A DNA stretch of 64,000 nucleotides from Amaricoccus macauensis_A (GCF_049800915.1 NZ_JBNAFY010000007.1:62001-126000); one strand, 5' to 3'; counted from the first letter of the stretch, positions 1 through 8,450 are shown. Numbers and translations: made by a program. The notes: generated by a model from the letters alone, not told the origin.

Positions 1-981
1 GGACGGGATGAAGATCTTGTGGTGATCCGTGTCGTAGTGGTTGGCGATCAGGTCGGAATACTTGAACTCGTCGCCCTGTTCGCCATGCGCGGCCTCGAAA
101 CCGATGGAATAGGTCGCGAGGTCCTTCTGTCCTTCCTCCGCCAGAAGGCCCACGATCAGCGAACTGTCGACTCCGCCCGAAAGCAGCACGCCCACCGGCA
201 CATCCGCGACCATGCGACGGCGGACCGAGACGCGCAGTGCCTCGAGCACCATGTCGCGCCACTCCTCCGGCGAGCGCTTCGCGTCCTCGGCGCTGCGGGT
301 GAAGTCGGGCCGCCAGTAGACCTGATCGGTATGAGAGCCATCTTCCTCGTAGATGCGGATCGTCGCGGGCGGCAGCTTGCGCACGCCGGCGAGGATCGTG
401 CGGGGCGCGGGCACCACCGCGTGCCACGTCATGTAGTGCTGGAGCGCAACCCGGTCGATCGATGTGTCGATGTCGCCCGAGGCAACGAGCGCCGGGAGCG
501 AAGAGGCAAACCGGATCGTGCCTCCGGCTTCGGCATAGTAGAACGGCTTGATCCCGAACCGGTCGCGCACGAAAGCAATCTTGCCGGTTTCGCGATCGTG
601 GATCGCGAAGGCGAACATGCCGTGCAGGCGCGGGACCGCATCCGTGCCCCACTGTTTCCAGGCCTTCAGGATCACCTCGGTATCGCCGGTCGAGGCGAAG
701 CTGTGACCCAGCCCCTCAAGCTCCTTGCGAAGCTCGGGATAGTTGTAGATGCAGCCGTTGAAGGCGATCGTCAGGCCCAGCGCCGTATCGACGAAAGGCT
801 GCGCCGCGGCCTCCGAGAGGTCGATGATCTTCAGGCGGCGATGGCCAAAACCGACCCGGCCGCGCACGACGACCCCTGCGCCATCCGGGCCGCGCGGGGC
901 CATGCAATCGGCCATTTTCTCGATCCTGCCCGGCGACGCCATCGAGCCGTCGAAGGTTACCTCTCCACAAATACCGCACAT
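1..981 (-). CDS. N-acetylglutaminylglutamine amidotransferase (asparagine-synthase family), 5' part
   Basis: The reading frame begins at an ATG at 981 with Cys2 exposed (MCGICGE), as needed for a class II glutamine amidotransferase, and runs off the left edge after 327 codons. Glutaminase motifs include APRGPDG, GHRRLKIIDLSE and FNGCIYNY, and the synthase PP-loop SGGVDSS follows. The stretch HYMTWHAVVPAPRTILAG and then VRKLPPAT is typical of the amidotransferase that makes the osmolyte N-acetylglutaminylglutamine amide, rather than ordinary AsnB. The partner acetyltransferase/ligase gene would lie left of the window and cannot be seen. An AGAGGG stretch precedes the start. The upstream region carries helically phased repeats. 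The assignment to the NAGGN subfamily is from recognised sequence pattern; general AsnB is the alternative. Confidence 0.85.
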   Translation of the reverse strand, partial: MCGICGEVTFDGSMASPGRIEKMADCMAPRGPDGAGVVVRGRVGFGHRRLKIIDLSEAAAQPFVDTALGLTIAFNGCIYNYPELRKELEGLGHSFASTGDTEVILKAWKQWGTDAVPRLHGMFAFAIHDRETGKIAFVRDRFGIKPFYYAEAGGTIRFASSLPALVASGDIDTSIDRVALQHYMTWHAVVPAPRTILAGVRKLPPATIRIYEEDGSHTDQVYWRPDFTRSAEDAKRSPEEWRDMVLEALRVSVRRRMVADVPVGVLLSGGVDSSLIVGLLAEEGQKDLATYSIGFEAAHGEQGDEFKYSDLIANHYDTDHHKIFIPS

Positions 982-1203
982 ATGCCTGTCGAATTCCCTC
1001 TGTCCGTTGAACCAACACGATTTGGTTAGAGCATTCATCATTGGGGCACAAACGGAACCGGGGAAACCAGCCCGATCCAACGCCCTTGCGTCCAATTATG
1101 CGCAAACCGGGCCATGCCAAGGGCCTTAACGCCATCCGAAGAGATTAGTTTCGCGCCATTCTCCGACAATCGCACAAGCCGCGCACTTCGCACAAAAGCC
1201 GGG

Positions 1204-1253
1204 TATGGAATCGATATGGTTCCGGTATGGATTCAGTATGGCTAATTGTATGG
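1204..1253. repeat. Five TATGG repeats at about 11-bp spacing
   Basis: TATGG occurs at 1204, 1215, 1226, 1237 and 1249, that is at 11, 11, 11 and 12 bp steps, so the copies lie on one helical face. The array sits between the 3' end of the LysR gene and the start of the amidotransferase gene, 223 to 272 bp upstream of the latter. Spacing of 11 bp is usual for tandem sites of OmpR/PhoB-type regulators. The identity of any binder is not known. Confidence 0.5.
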
Positions 1254-1272
1254 CACGGGCGCAGGTCCGGCG

Positions 1273-2157
1273 TCACCCCCCGATGAAATCCGCCCGGCGC
1301 TCCAGCAAGGCCGCGGACAGGTAATCGACGAAGAGTCGCACCCGCCGGACCCGCCGGAGATCCTCCCGGTAGAGCACCCAGGTCGAGCGCCGCTCGTCGA
1401 GCACCGTGCCCGGCACGCGCTGCAACTCGGGGAAGCGCGCCTCGACCCAGGCCGCAAGCACCGTGAGCCCGGCGCCTGCGCGCGCAAGGTGCAGATGCAT
1501 CCCGGGATCGGGAATGGTGTGACGGATGCGTGCCTCCGGAAAGGGCGAGGCGCGGATGATCTCCAGAAGTTCCGGCACCTCCCCGTAGCCGATCCACTCC
1601 AGCCCCTGCCCCTTCGGCCCGGCACGCGGCAGCGCGCGGTCGAGATAGCTGCGCGCGGCGAAGATCCCGATGGAAAGCGGGAAGAGCTTGCGCCCGACGG
1701 CCTCGTCATCGACCGCCAGCACATGGCGGATGGAGACATCGGTTTCGTGCCTGCGAATGGAATCGATGCCGTAGGAAAGCTGAAGCTCGATCTCGATCTC
1801 CGGGTAGAGGGCGGAAAACTCCGCAAGCACCGGTGCAAGCAGATAATGCGCGGTCACCGGGTCCGCCGAGAGCCGGATGCGCCCGCTCGCCTCGCGATCG
1901 AGACCCTGCACCGCATTGAAGCCCTTGAGCAGTGCCGCTTCGGCCTCAAGCGCCTGCGGCAGGAGTGTCCGCCCCGCCGCCGTCAGGTGCAGGCCATCGG
2001 CCGCGCGGCGAAAGAGTTGCACACCGAGCCCCGCCTCAAGCGCTTCGATCTGCCGGCGCAGCGTGGCATGGGTACCGCCCACCTGCTCGGCGGCAGCGCG
2101 CAGCGAGCCCTCGCGGGCCACGGCAAGAAAGGCGGGGAGAGATTTCCAATCCGTCAT
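1273..2157 (-). CDS. LysR-family transcriptional regulator
   Basis: The protein is 294 residues, normal LysR length. The N-terminal winged helix-turn-helix (LPAFLAVAREGSLRAAAEQV, then GGTHATLRRQIEALEAGLGV) is followed by a substrate-binding domain from about residue 90. The start MTDWKSLPAFLAV at 2157 matches where family members start; an ATG at 2181 would add eight residues, and neither has a clear ribosome site. It is divergent from the dehydrogenase gene at 2259, the usual arrangement for a LysR protein and its target, so it probably controls that gene. No effector can be named. Confidence 0.9.
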   Translation of the reverse strand: MTDWKSLPAFLAVAREGSLRAAAEQVGGTHATLRRQIEALEAGLGVQLFRRAADGLHLTAAGRTLLPQALEAEAALLKGFNAVQGLDREASGRIRLSADPVTAHYLLAPVLAEFSALYPEIEIELQLSYGIDSIRRHETDVSIRHVLAVDDEAVGRKLFPLSIGIFAARSYLDRALPRAGPKGQGLEWIGYGEVPELLEIIRASPFPEARIRHTIPDPGMHLHLARAGAGLTVLAAWVEARFPELQRVPGTVLDERRSTWVLYREDLRRVRRVRLFVDYLSAALLERRADFIGG

Positions 2158-2189
2158 ATGCGGTTCATTTTCGATCCACAATGGTGCGT

Positions 2190-2216
2190 ATCTGCCAATA
2201 TGCGGATGATAATCAT
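2190..2216. promoter_or_regulatory. Candidate LysR operator in divergent promoter region
   Basis: The 101-bp space between the divergent LysR and dehydrogenase genes holds the inverted repeat ATCTGC-CAATAT-GCGGAT (2190-2207, 5 of 6 arm positions paired) and, overlapping it, the perfect palindrome ATGAT-A-ATCAT (2206-2216). Position and symmetry fit a LysR-type box. This is inference from pattern only. Confidence 0.35.
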
Positions 2217-2258
2217 TCCATTAGACCGCCCCCGTCAAGACAAGCGGGGCCGAGAACG

Positions 2259-3239
2259 ATGACCGAGACATTCAAAGCGTGGAGCATTCGCCGCTACGGC
2301 GGGCCGGAAGAGCTGATCCCGGTGGAGCGCCCCCTGCCGCAACCGGGGCCGGGGGAAGTGCTGATCCGCATTCGTGCCTCCGCGGTCACGCGCGCCGACA
2401 CCATGATGCGGGCGGGCATTCCGCGTTTCGCGCGGGCATTCCTCGGACTTGGACGACCACGCCGTGATCTGGCCGGAACGGGGCTTTCGGGCGAGGTGAT
2501 CGCTCTCGGCGAGGGCGTCACCCGGTTTGGCATGGGCGATGAGGTCTTCGGGGAAACCGGGATGAATTTCGGCGGCAATGCGAGCCATATCTGTCTCGAC
2601 GAAACCGGCACCCTGATGCCGAAGCCCCCCGCCCTCAACCACGAGGAGGCGGCAGTAATGTGCGACGGCGTGCTGACATCGCTCAACTTCCTGCGCGAAA
2701 TCGCGGAGGTGCGCGCGGGCGAAAGGGTGCTGGTCCTCGGCGGGTCGGGCAGTCTTGGCAGTGCGGCGGTTCAGATCGCGAAGGCAATGGGGGCGGATGT
2801 GACCGCCACGGCCAGCGCCCGGAACGCGGATCTGGTTTCCAGCCTCGGCTCGAACCGCGTGATCGACTACACGCGCGAGGATTTCAGCCGCAGCACTGCA
2901 CGATACGACGTGATCTACGACACGCTCGGCGTGTCCAGCTTTGGCGAGGCAAAGGGCGCGCTCACACCGACAGGCCGTTATGTCTGCCCGGTGTTGAGTG
3001 CAGGGCTTCTCGCGGCGATGCTGCGAACTGCGCGTTTCGGGCGGCGCAAGGCGCGTTTCTCGGCCACGGGCCTGCAAAAGCCCGAAGCCCTGCGGACCAT
3101 GCTGGCGGAGCTTCTGGCCATGGTGGAAGCGGGCACCCTGCGCCCGGTGATGGATCGGAGCTTTCCCTTTGACGAACTCGTCGCGGCGCATCGCCATGTG
3201 GAGACGGGGCACAAGCAGGGAAACGTGACGCTCGTATGA
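2259..3239 (+). CDS. Zinc-independent quinone oxidoreductase-like alcohol dehydrogenase (MDR family)
   Basis: This 326-residue protein has the medium-chain dehydrogenase/reductase layout: an N-terminal GroES-like domain (PGPGEVLIRIRASAVTRAD) and a Rossmann domain with the nucleotide loop GGSGSLGSAAVQIAKAMGA near residue 160. The zinc ligands of classical alcohol dehydrogenases are not evident, so a quinone/enone reductase acting with NAD(P)H is more likely. The start at 2259 (MTETFKAWSIRRYGG) follows the divergent regulator promoter. The substrate is unknown. Its partner regulator is probably the LysR gene on the other strand. Confidence 0.85.
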   Translation: MTETFKAWSIRRYGGPEELIPVERPLPQPGPGEVLIRIRASAVTRADTMMRAGIPRFARAFLGLGRPRRDLAGTGLSGEVIALGEGVTRFGMGDEVFGETGMNFGGNASHICLDETGTLMPKPPALNHEEAAVMCDGVLTSLNFLREIAEVRAGERVLVLGGSGSLGSAAVQIAKAMGADVTATASARNADLVSSLGSNRVIDYTREDFSRSTARYDVIYDTLGVSSFGEAKGALTPTGRYVCPVLSAGLLAAMLRTARFGRRKARFSATGLQKPEALRTMLAELLAMVEAGTLRPVMDRSFPFDELVAAHRHVETGHKQGNVTLV

Positions 3240-3381
3240 GACGCGGTCGTGCGAGATGAAGGATCACCGTCGGATGAACGTCTCACGAAATCGGGACTGG
3301 CCCCGGCCGGGAACTGCTCCTAACCATGGGCAAAACCGAAAGAATGAGCACCGCCAAGGGGCTCGGGACGAGAGGACAACA

Positions 3382-4119
3382 ATGACATCCACAGCATCGC
3401 GCGTGGGCACCGGCCTGCTGATCCTGGCCGTGGTGGCCGCCCTTGCCATCGCCCTGATGAGCTTCGGAACACGGCTCGGCTTCTGGGAGCCGATCGTCGG
3501 GTTCCGGCTGCTGCAGACCTATCTGGTGCCGTTCGGCGCCATCCTGAGCGGGCTGGGCCTGCTCGGGCTCGTCGCCTTCACCGTGCAGGCGGAACCGCGC
3601 GCGGCCGGGAAGGCCGGGATCACGACGCTGATCGGGCTTGCGATGCTCGCCCCGATGCTGATCTCCCTCACCCGCACGCCGGTCTCCTATCCGCCGATCC
3701 ATGACATCACCACAGACACCGCCAATCCGCCGGCGTTTCTCGTTCTCGACGAGACCCGGCCCGGGGCGCGCAATTCGCTCGAATATGGTGGCCCGGAGGT
3801 CGCGCAGATGCAGAAGGCCGCCTACCCCGACATTGCCCCGATCGAGACCGATCTTGCACCGGCCGAGGCCTTCGACGCGGCACGGGAGACAGCGGAAAGC
3901 ATGGCTTGGGAGATCGTGGCGGAGGATGCGGAAGCGCTGCGCTTCGAGGCCACGGCGCGCACGGCGCTCTACCATTTCGCCGATGACCTGGTGGTGGTGG
4001 TCAGGCCGGAGGCGGAGGGAAGCCGGGTCGATCTCCGCAGCGTCTCGCGCATCGGCCGTGGCGACAGGGGGGTGAATGCCGCCCGCGTCCGCGCCTTCAT
4101 CGAAGCCTACCCCGGCTGA
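3382..4119 (+). CDS. DUF1499 membrane protein
   Basis: The 245-residue protein has three predicted membrane segments near the N-terminus (about residues 10-30, 45-68 and 78-95), then a soluble DUF1499 domain marked by HDITTDTANPPAF and by SRVDLRSVSRIGRGDRGVN toward the C-terminus. DUF1499 proteins have no settled biochemical role. The start at 3382 is preferred over an earlier in-frame ATG because AGAGGA lies 6 bases upstream and the first membrane segment then begins properly. It is separated from the genes on either side and may be transcribed alone. Confidence 0.8.
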   Translation: MTSTASRVGTGLLILAVVAALAIALMSFGTRLGFWEPIVGFRLLQTYLVPFGAILSGLGLLGLVAFTVQAEPRAAGKAGITTLIGLAMLAPMLISLTRTPVSYPPIHDITTDTANPPAFLVLDETRPGARNSLEYGGPEVAQMQKAAYPDIAPIETDLAPAEAFDAARETAESMAWEIVAEDAEALRFEATARTALYHFADDLVVVVRPEAEGSRVDLRSVSRIGRGDRGVNAARVRAFIEAYPG

Positions 4120-4249
4120 AGAGCCCCCTTCGCAACTTGAGCATTCGCTCAATCGGCGAATAATTGCGCACTAGCGATTGTCGTGGTTCAGTCGCAGCGC
4201 CGGCCTGTCATAACGGCCGCGACCGCTCAGCACGACAAGGAGGTGCGTC

Positions 4250-5200
4250 ATGGTGTACAAGGTTTCCTGCCTCGCGGTCGTCGCGGTGCTGGTTGCGGCC
4301 CCGTCCTTCGCACAGGACGTGAGTTTCTCCACCGGCCCCGCCACGACCGTCACCGAGGGTCTGATCGATTGCGGGCGCGGCTCGCGCATCAGTTCGGTGG
4401 GTGAAATCAAGTCGGAGGACGGCAAGACGCGGATAGTCCCAGCGGACACGCATTTCCTGACCGGGCCGCAGGCGGCGGATCTCTACAACGCCTGTGCCGG
4501 GTTCGAGCCGGACGCGCTTTCGGCGGTGGACCTGGAGGCCGTCGAGGTTGTCGATGTCGGCGGCTCGGAGGAATTCACTGCCCTGATCTTTGCGGACAAC
4601 TATTTCGAGCTCTACGTGAACGGTAAGCTGATCGCCGTCGATCCGGTGCCCTTCACGCCGTTCAATTCCAGCGCTGTGCGGTTCAAGGCGGATCGCCCGG
4701 TGAGCCTCGCGGTGATGGGGGTCGACTGGGAGGAGAACCTCGGTCTCGGCTCCGAGGCGGGTCGCGGCGCGGCGTATCATCCGGGCGATGCCGGGATCGT
4801 CATGCAGATCCGGGATGAGGCGGGGGAAACCGTCGCCATCACCGATACGGACTGGCGGGCGCAGGTCTTCTATGTCAGCCCGCTTGCCGAGCGCAGCTGC
4901 CTCTTGGTCGATGGCCAGACCCGCGACAGCTCCGCCTGCAGCACCGCGTCCGTGCAGGACGGTTCCGGGTATTCCGCCGCCTTCTGGGACATTCCCGATG
5001 GTTGGATGGAGCCCGGTTTCGACGACAGCGCCTGGCCTGCCGCGGTGGCCTACAGCAACGAGACGGTCGGTGTGGACAACAAGCCAGGCTACACGAACTT
5101 CACCGAGGTTTTCGACACGCCGGGCGCCGATGCGAGCTTCATCTGGACCTCGAACCTCGTGCTCGACAATCTCGTACTCCTGCGCACGACCATCGACTGA
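4250..5200 (+). CDS. Secreted hypothetical protein
   Basis: The 316-residue protein begins with a signal peptide (MVYKVSCLAVVAVLVAAPSFA, cleavage expected after SFA) and is otherwise hydrophilic and acidic. Beta-rich stretches such as FELYVNGKLIAVDPVPF and GWMEPGFDDSAWPAAVAY resemble galactose-binding-like jelly rolls of extracellular carbohydrate-associated proteins. Four cysteines could form disulfides. AAGGAGG lies just before the start. The next gene starts 29 bases after its stop and also encodes a secreted protein, so the two form an operon. I recognise no named family with certainty. Confidence 0.7.
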   Translation: MVYKVSCLAVVAVLVAAPSFAQDVSFSTGPATTVTEGLIDCGRGSRISSVGEIKSEDGKTRIVPADTHFLTGPQAADLYNACAGFEPDALSAVDLEAVEVVDVGGSEEFTALIFADNYFELYVNGKLIAVDPVPFTPFNSSAVRFKADRPVSLAVMGVDWEENLGLGSEAGRGAAYHPGDAGIVMQIRDEAGETVAITDTDWRAQVFYVSPLAERSCLLVDGQTRDSSACSTASVQDGSGYSAAFWDIPDGWMEPGFDDSAWPAAVAYSNETVGVDNKPGYTNFTEVFDTPGADASFIWTSNLVLDNLVLLRTTID

Positions 5201-5229
5201 TCCTGCTGCCTCACGGAAGGACTGACACC

Positions 5230-5766
5230 ATGCTGGCCCGCAAATTCCTCGCCGCCCTGACCGGAACCATGCTGACCGCCGGTGCGGCGCAGGCAGAGAC
5301 CGTCGAGATCTACCTCATCGACATGCTGGACAATACCCAGGCCGGCTACTGCCTCGACATCGCGCGGGCGCAGGGAGCGCAGGCGAACCCCGAGGACGGG
5401 TTGCAGGGCCATACCTGCTACAGCCCCGGCGGGTCGCTCGGCGTGGACCAGACCTTCGAAACCGACCGCTTCGCCGACGGGGTGCTCTATATGCCGGACT
5501 TCGATGTCTGCGCGGTTGTCGAAGGCACTGAGGCCGGGGCGTCGGTCGGGCTGGCGGCCTGTGATGGCAGCGAGGCACAGAGCTTCGCCTTCGAGGGCGA
5601 GGGCACCATCACGCCGGCATCCGCGCCGGAGATGTGCTTCACCCTGGGCGAGGAGACGCGCGGTGGGCGCAGTGACTCCAACCAGATCAAGGTGCTGTCG
5701 CTCGAGCCCTGCGACGACGACCAGGCGGCCTATCAGACCTGGAACGTGCGCAGCGCCGCGGATTGA
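5230..5766 (+). CDS. Secreted protein with ricin-type lectin-like features
   Basis: The 178-residue protein has a signal peptide (MLARKFLAALTGTMLTAGAAQA). The mature part resembles a beta-trefoil: repeated Cys-rich blocks (GYCLDIARAQ, HTCYSPGG, DVCAVVEG, EMCFTLGEE) and a QTWN ending are reminiscent of ricin-B lectin repeats. The start at 5230 follows GGAAGGA with suitable spacing, and it is the second gene of a two-gene operon of exported proteins. The lectin comparison is a structural impression, not a confirmed family call. Confidence 0.65.
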   Translation: MLARKFLAALTGTMLTAGAAQAETVEIYLIDMLDNTQAGYCLDIARAQGAQANPEDGLQGHTCYSPGGSLGVDQTFETDRFADGVLYMPDFDVCAVVEGTEAGASVGLAACDGSEAQSFAFEGEGTITPASAPEMCFTLGEETRGGRSDSNQIKVLSLEPCDDDQAAYQTWNVRSAAD

Positions 5767-5781
5767 GCCGGCCAAGGGCGG

Positions 5782-6294
5782 CTATCGGGAGGCCAGGGGC
5801 CCCTGGACCTGAACGGTCGAGGAGATCGGGACGCCGTTCCTGCTCCATTCACCGTGATCGTTCGCATTCAGGGTCACGGTGACCTCGTTGCGGCCAGGCC
5901 GGAGCGCCGCTCCCGGAAGATGAAACCACGGAGCATAGACCCGCGCGACCTTGGCCCCGTTGACGTAGACATGGGCATGACCCTCGTTGAACACGGGCAC
6001 GCGGTTGATGCCGGCAGGGGTGAAGGTGAAATTGCGCGGTAGGATCTGGATGCTGTAGCCGTCCATCGCGTCGGGAAACATGAGATGGGTCAAGCCGGGC
6101 TCCGGCAGGTCGGGTGAGATCTCGCGCGGGGGATGCTGATGCATCGCCGTTATTTCCGACATTCCGGCCCCCGCGCCTTCCGTCGCCACCGCCATGTCCG
6201 CGCCCATGCCAGCCTGCATCCGGACCACCGGCAAAAGCGTCATCACCACCACCGCCAGGGCGGCACCGATCACGAGACAGGCGATCTTCTCCAT
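5782..6294 (-). CDS. Membrane-anchored hypothetical protein following the YHYH gene
   Basis: The 170-residue protein has an uncleaved-looking N-terminal anchor (about residues 4-26), a Met- and His-containing linker (MHQHPPREIS) and a compact beta domain containing NEGHAHVYVNGAKVARVYAP and VTLNANDHGEWS. It starts 11 bases after the stop of the YHYH gene, so the two are co-transcribed and likely work together outside the inner membrane. The His/Met content hints at metal binding, but nothing proves it. Function unknown. Confidence 0.7.
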   Translation of the reverse strand: MEKIACLVIGAALAVVVMTLLPVVRMQAGMGADMAVATEGAGAGMSEITAMHQHPPREISPDLPEPGLTHLMFPDAMDGYSIQILPRNFTFTPAGINRVPVFNEGHAHVYVNGAKVARVYAPWFHLPGAALRPGRNEVTVTLNANDHGEWSRNGVPISSTVQVQGPLASR

Positions 6295-6305
6295 GCCGGG
6301 TTCGC

Positions 6306-7319
6306 CTATTGGCCGGGAGCACCGCCGGGGGCCGGCATCGCCGTGCGCAGGTCGTCTTCGTCGATCCCGAGCCGTTCGGCCGCCGCTGCGAAATCGGGCG
6401 GCTGGGACGTGCCAAGCGCGTCCATCAGTTCGGCTTCGGTGATGCCAAGCTGGGTCGCGATGGCGCCGAAATCCGGCCCACCCCCGCCCGGACGGCCAGC
6501 GCGGAGCGCCTCGCTGACCTCCCCGTGATAGCAGTCGATCATGTAGGGGGCCTCATCCGCCGTCAGGTGGTAGTGATAGATGCCGTCGGGGAACTCCGGC
6601 GTCACGCCGAAATGGCCGCTGCACTCGTCAAGATCGGCATCGGTGACGGTCACGCCGCCCGCGCCCTGATTGCCATAGACCGGAAAGCCGTCTTCCAGCA
6701 CTCCGATCATGGTCGAGTGCTCGCCCGCCACGTCCAGGTCGGCGGTGATGCAGACCGGGATGCCGTGATAGTGGTAGTTGGTCCCGTCTACCAATGTATG
6801 CCCGTTGCATTCGTCGACGAAGGGCACATGATCATGGATGACGTTGTCATCCATTGCGGCAATCGTGCGTTCGGGGTCTTCGTAATCGTTGAAGATCTGG
6901 GCTCCGCTGACCGCCACGCCGATACGCCCCAGCGCCGTATCGGTCATGTCCTCCACATAGACCGGACGGGTGGTGATGGTGGCATCGATCGGGGTTTCCT
7001 GGAAATACTCAGCCGAGTTCACGACCGTGAATTCATCTGCCGCGTTGTCGGAAAACGGCATGGACCCCACATCGTTGGGAATGAGGTATTTCTCCGCGAA
7101 GCCGTGGCTCGGGATGCCGTTCGACTGGAAGCGAAAGGTTTCGGCCTTGTCATCGATGGCGATGGTGACGGTGTCGGCCCAGTTTGCGCCGGCAATTGCC
7201 GCGCTCGTATCCGGTGCGCCACCGCTGCCATCCTGAGCGATCAGGGGCGAACACTGCAATGCGCCGACAGCGGCAAGCACAGATGCGGCGGCCGTCAGGT
7301 AGAGCGCCCTGTTTGACAT
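6306..7319 (-). CDS. YHYH-domain secreted protein
   Basis: The 337-residue protein has a signal sequence (SNRALYLTAAASVLAAVGAL). Two YHYH signatures are visible, in GTNYHYHGIPVC and GIYHYHLTADEAPY, together with the conserved IHDHVPFVDECNGHT and DGFPVYG, which define the YHYH domain. The C-terminal quarter has two similar short segments (FGAIATQLGITEAELMDAL and FAAAAERLGIDEDDL) that look like small helical repeats. The role of YHYH proteins is unknown; the histidine clusters suggest metal binding. The start could also be the ATG at 7334. It sits immediately downstream of ureB, where ureC would normally be. Confidence 0.8.
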   Translation of the reverse strand: MSNRALYLTAAASVLAAVGALQCSPLIAQDGSGGAPDTSAAIAGANWADTVTIAIDDKAETFRFQSNGIPSHGFAEKYLIPNDVGSMPFSDNAADEFTVVNSAEYFQETPIDATITTRPVYVEDMTDTALGRIGVAVSGAQIFNDYEDPERTIAAMDDNVIHDHVPFVDECNGHTLVDGTNYHYHGIPVCITADLDVAGEHSTMIGVLEDGFPVYGNQGAGGVTVTDADLDECSGHFGVTPEFPDGIYHYHLTADEAPYMIDCYHGEVSEALRAGRPGGGGPDFGAIATQLGITEAELMDALGTSQPPDFAAAAERLGIDEDDLRTAMPAPGGAPGQ

Positions 7320-7495
7320 GAGGTTCCGATCCATCTCCGTTGCCACCGGGACCAACGCGCAACATCCGATTGGCCGGTCCTGAGGCGACACTTAGCCTTC
7401 GATCGGTCCCTGGGCAAATGGCCGCTCCGTGAGAACTATCGACCCGGCGACACAAGGTGGCGCCAGAGGAAACCTCCGGCCAGGGCCCGGTGGTG

Positions 7496-7804
7496 TCAGT
7501 CCAGCTTGCCCATGACATGGCCGTTGAAGCCGTAGACCTCGCGTGCACCGCCCAGGGGCACGAGATGCACCTCGCGGGTCTGGCCCGGCTCGAAGCGCAC
7601 GGCGGTGCCGGCGGCGATGTCGAGGCGGTAGCCCTTCGCCACGGCGCGGTCGAAATCGAGCGCTGGGTTGGTCTCGGCGAAGTGGAAATGGCTGCCCACC
7701 TGCACGGGGCGGTCCCCGGTGTTGGAGACGTTGAGCGAGATCGCGGTCTTGCCCTCGTTGAGGGTGATGTCGCCGTCAGCGGGGAAGAATTCTCCGGGGA
7801 TCAT
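7496..7804 (-). CDS. ureB: Urease subunit beta
   Basis: The 102-residue protein is a full-length urease beta chain: MIPGEFFPADGDITLNEG, NTGDRPVQVGSHFHFAE, NPALDFDRA and TAVRFEPGQTREVHLVPLGG are all diagnostic. It packs with the gamma and alpha chains in the nickel urease that hydrolyses urea. Its ATG overlaps the stop of the upstream DUF1272 gene by four bases (ATGA), so translation is probably coupled. Unusually, the catalytic alpha chain gene ureC does not follow: the next gene on this strand is the YHYH protein. Confidence 0.95.
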   Translation of the reverse strand: MIPGEFFPADGDITLNEGKTAISLNVSNTGDRPVQVGSHFHFAETNPALDFDRAVAKGYRLDIAAGTAVRFEPGQTREVHLVPLGGAREVYGFNGHVMGKLD

Positions 7805-8058
7805 GCGCTTGCCTCCTGCATCTGGCAGCCGTCGGGATTGAACACACGCCGGGTTCCGGCGGGGTGACGCGCGAGCGCCGCGGCGGGCCGGATCGGGCGC
7901 GGCGAGAAATTGCCGCCGCAATTGGGGCAGACACCGCCCAGCGCGTGCTCGACGCAATCGGCGCAGAATGTGCACTCGAAGGTGCAGATCATCGCATCCG
8001 GGCTTTCGGGCGGGAGATCCCGGTTGCAGCATTCGCAGTTAGGGCGCAGTTCCAGCAT
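7801..8058 (-). CDS. DUF1272 small zinc-ribbon protein in urease operon
   Basis: The 85-residue protein has paired cysteine knuckles (CECCNRDLP, CTFECTFCADC, CPNCGG) that form the DUF1272 zinc-binding module, then a basic tail. It lies between ureA and ureB, starting 7 bases after ureA and overlapping ureB by 4 bases. The operon position hints at a link to urease assembly or nitrogen control, but no function is established. The start at 8058 (MLELRPNCECC) is the family start. Confidence 0.85.
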   Translation of the reverse strand: MLELRPNCECCNRDLPPESPDAMICTFECTFCADCVEHALGGVCPNCGGNFSPRPIRPAAALARHPAGTRRVFNPDGCQMQEASA

Positions 8059-8065
8059 CGGCACC

Positions 8066-8368
8066 TCAGCGGATCGGGTGGTGGACGGTGACGAGCTTGG
8101 TGCCGTCCGGAAAGGTCGCCTCGACCTGTACGTCATGGATCATCTCCGGCACGCCGGGCATGCATTGCGCCGCGCTTACCACATGCGCGCCCGCCTCCAT
8201 GAGATCGGACACCGCCCGGCCATCCCGCGCGCCCTCGACCACATAATCGGTGATGAGCGCGATGGCCTCCGGGTGATTGAGCTTCACGCCGCGCTCGAGC
8301 CGGCCACGGGCGACCATGGCGGCAACGGAGACGAGAAGCTTGTCTTTCTCGCGGGGGGTCAGGTTCAT
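8066..8368 (-). CDS. ureA: Urease subunit gamma
   Basis: The 100-residue protein is a complete urease gamma chain: MNLTPREKDKLLVSVAAMVA, KLNHPEAIALITDYVVEGAR, PGVPEMIHDVQVEATFPDGT and LVTVHHPIR are textbook. It follows ureD by 82 bases on the same strand and is followed by the DUF1272 gene and ureB. Together these are the start of a urease operon whose catalytic and remaining maturation genes are not seen. Confidence 0.96.
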   Translation of the reverse strand: MNLTPREKDKLLVSVAAMVARGRLERGVKLNHPEAIALITDYVVEGARDGRAVSDLMEAGAHVVSAAQCMPGVPEMIHDVQVEATFPDGTKLVTVHHPIR

Positions 8369-8450
8369 CTTTGTCCTCGGGCTCTTGCCTTGTCATCTCG
8401 AAAGACCGGGAAGCCTTTTCGGGCGGCGGATGACCCGAAACGGCTCTGGT

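Noticed and set aside
1..981. Ordinary asparagine synthetase AsnB
   Set aside because: The conserved block around HYMTWHAVVPAPRT and VRKLPPAT fits the N-acetylglutaminylglutamine amidotransferase subgroup better, though it is the same superfamily.
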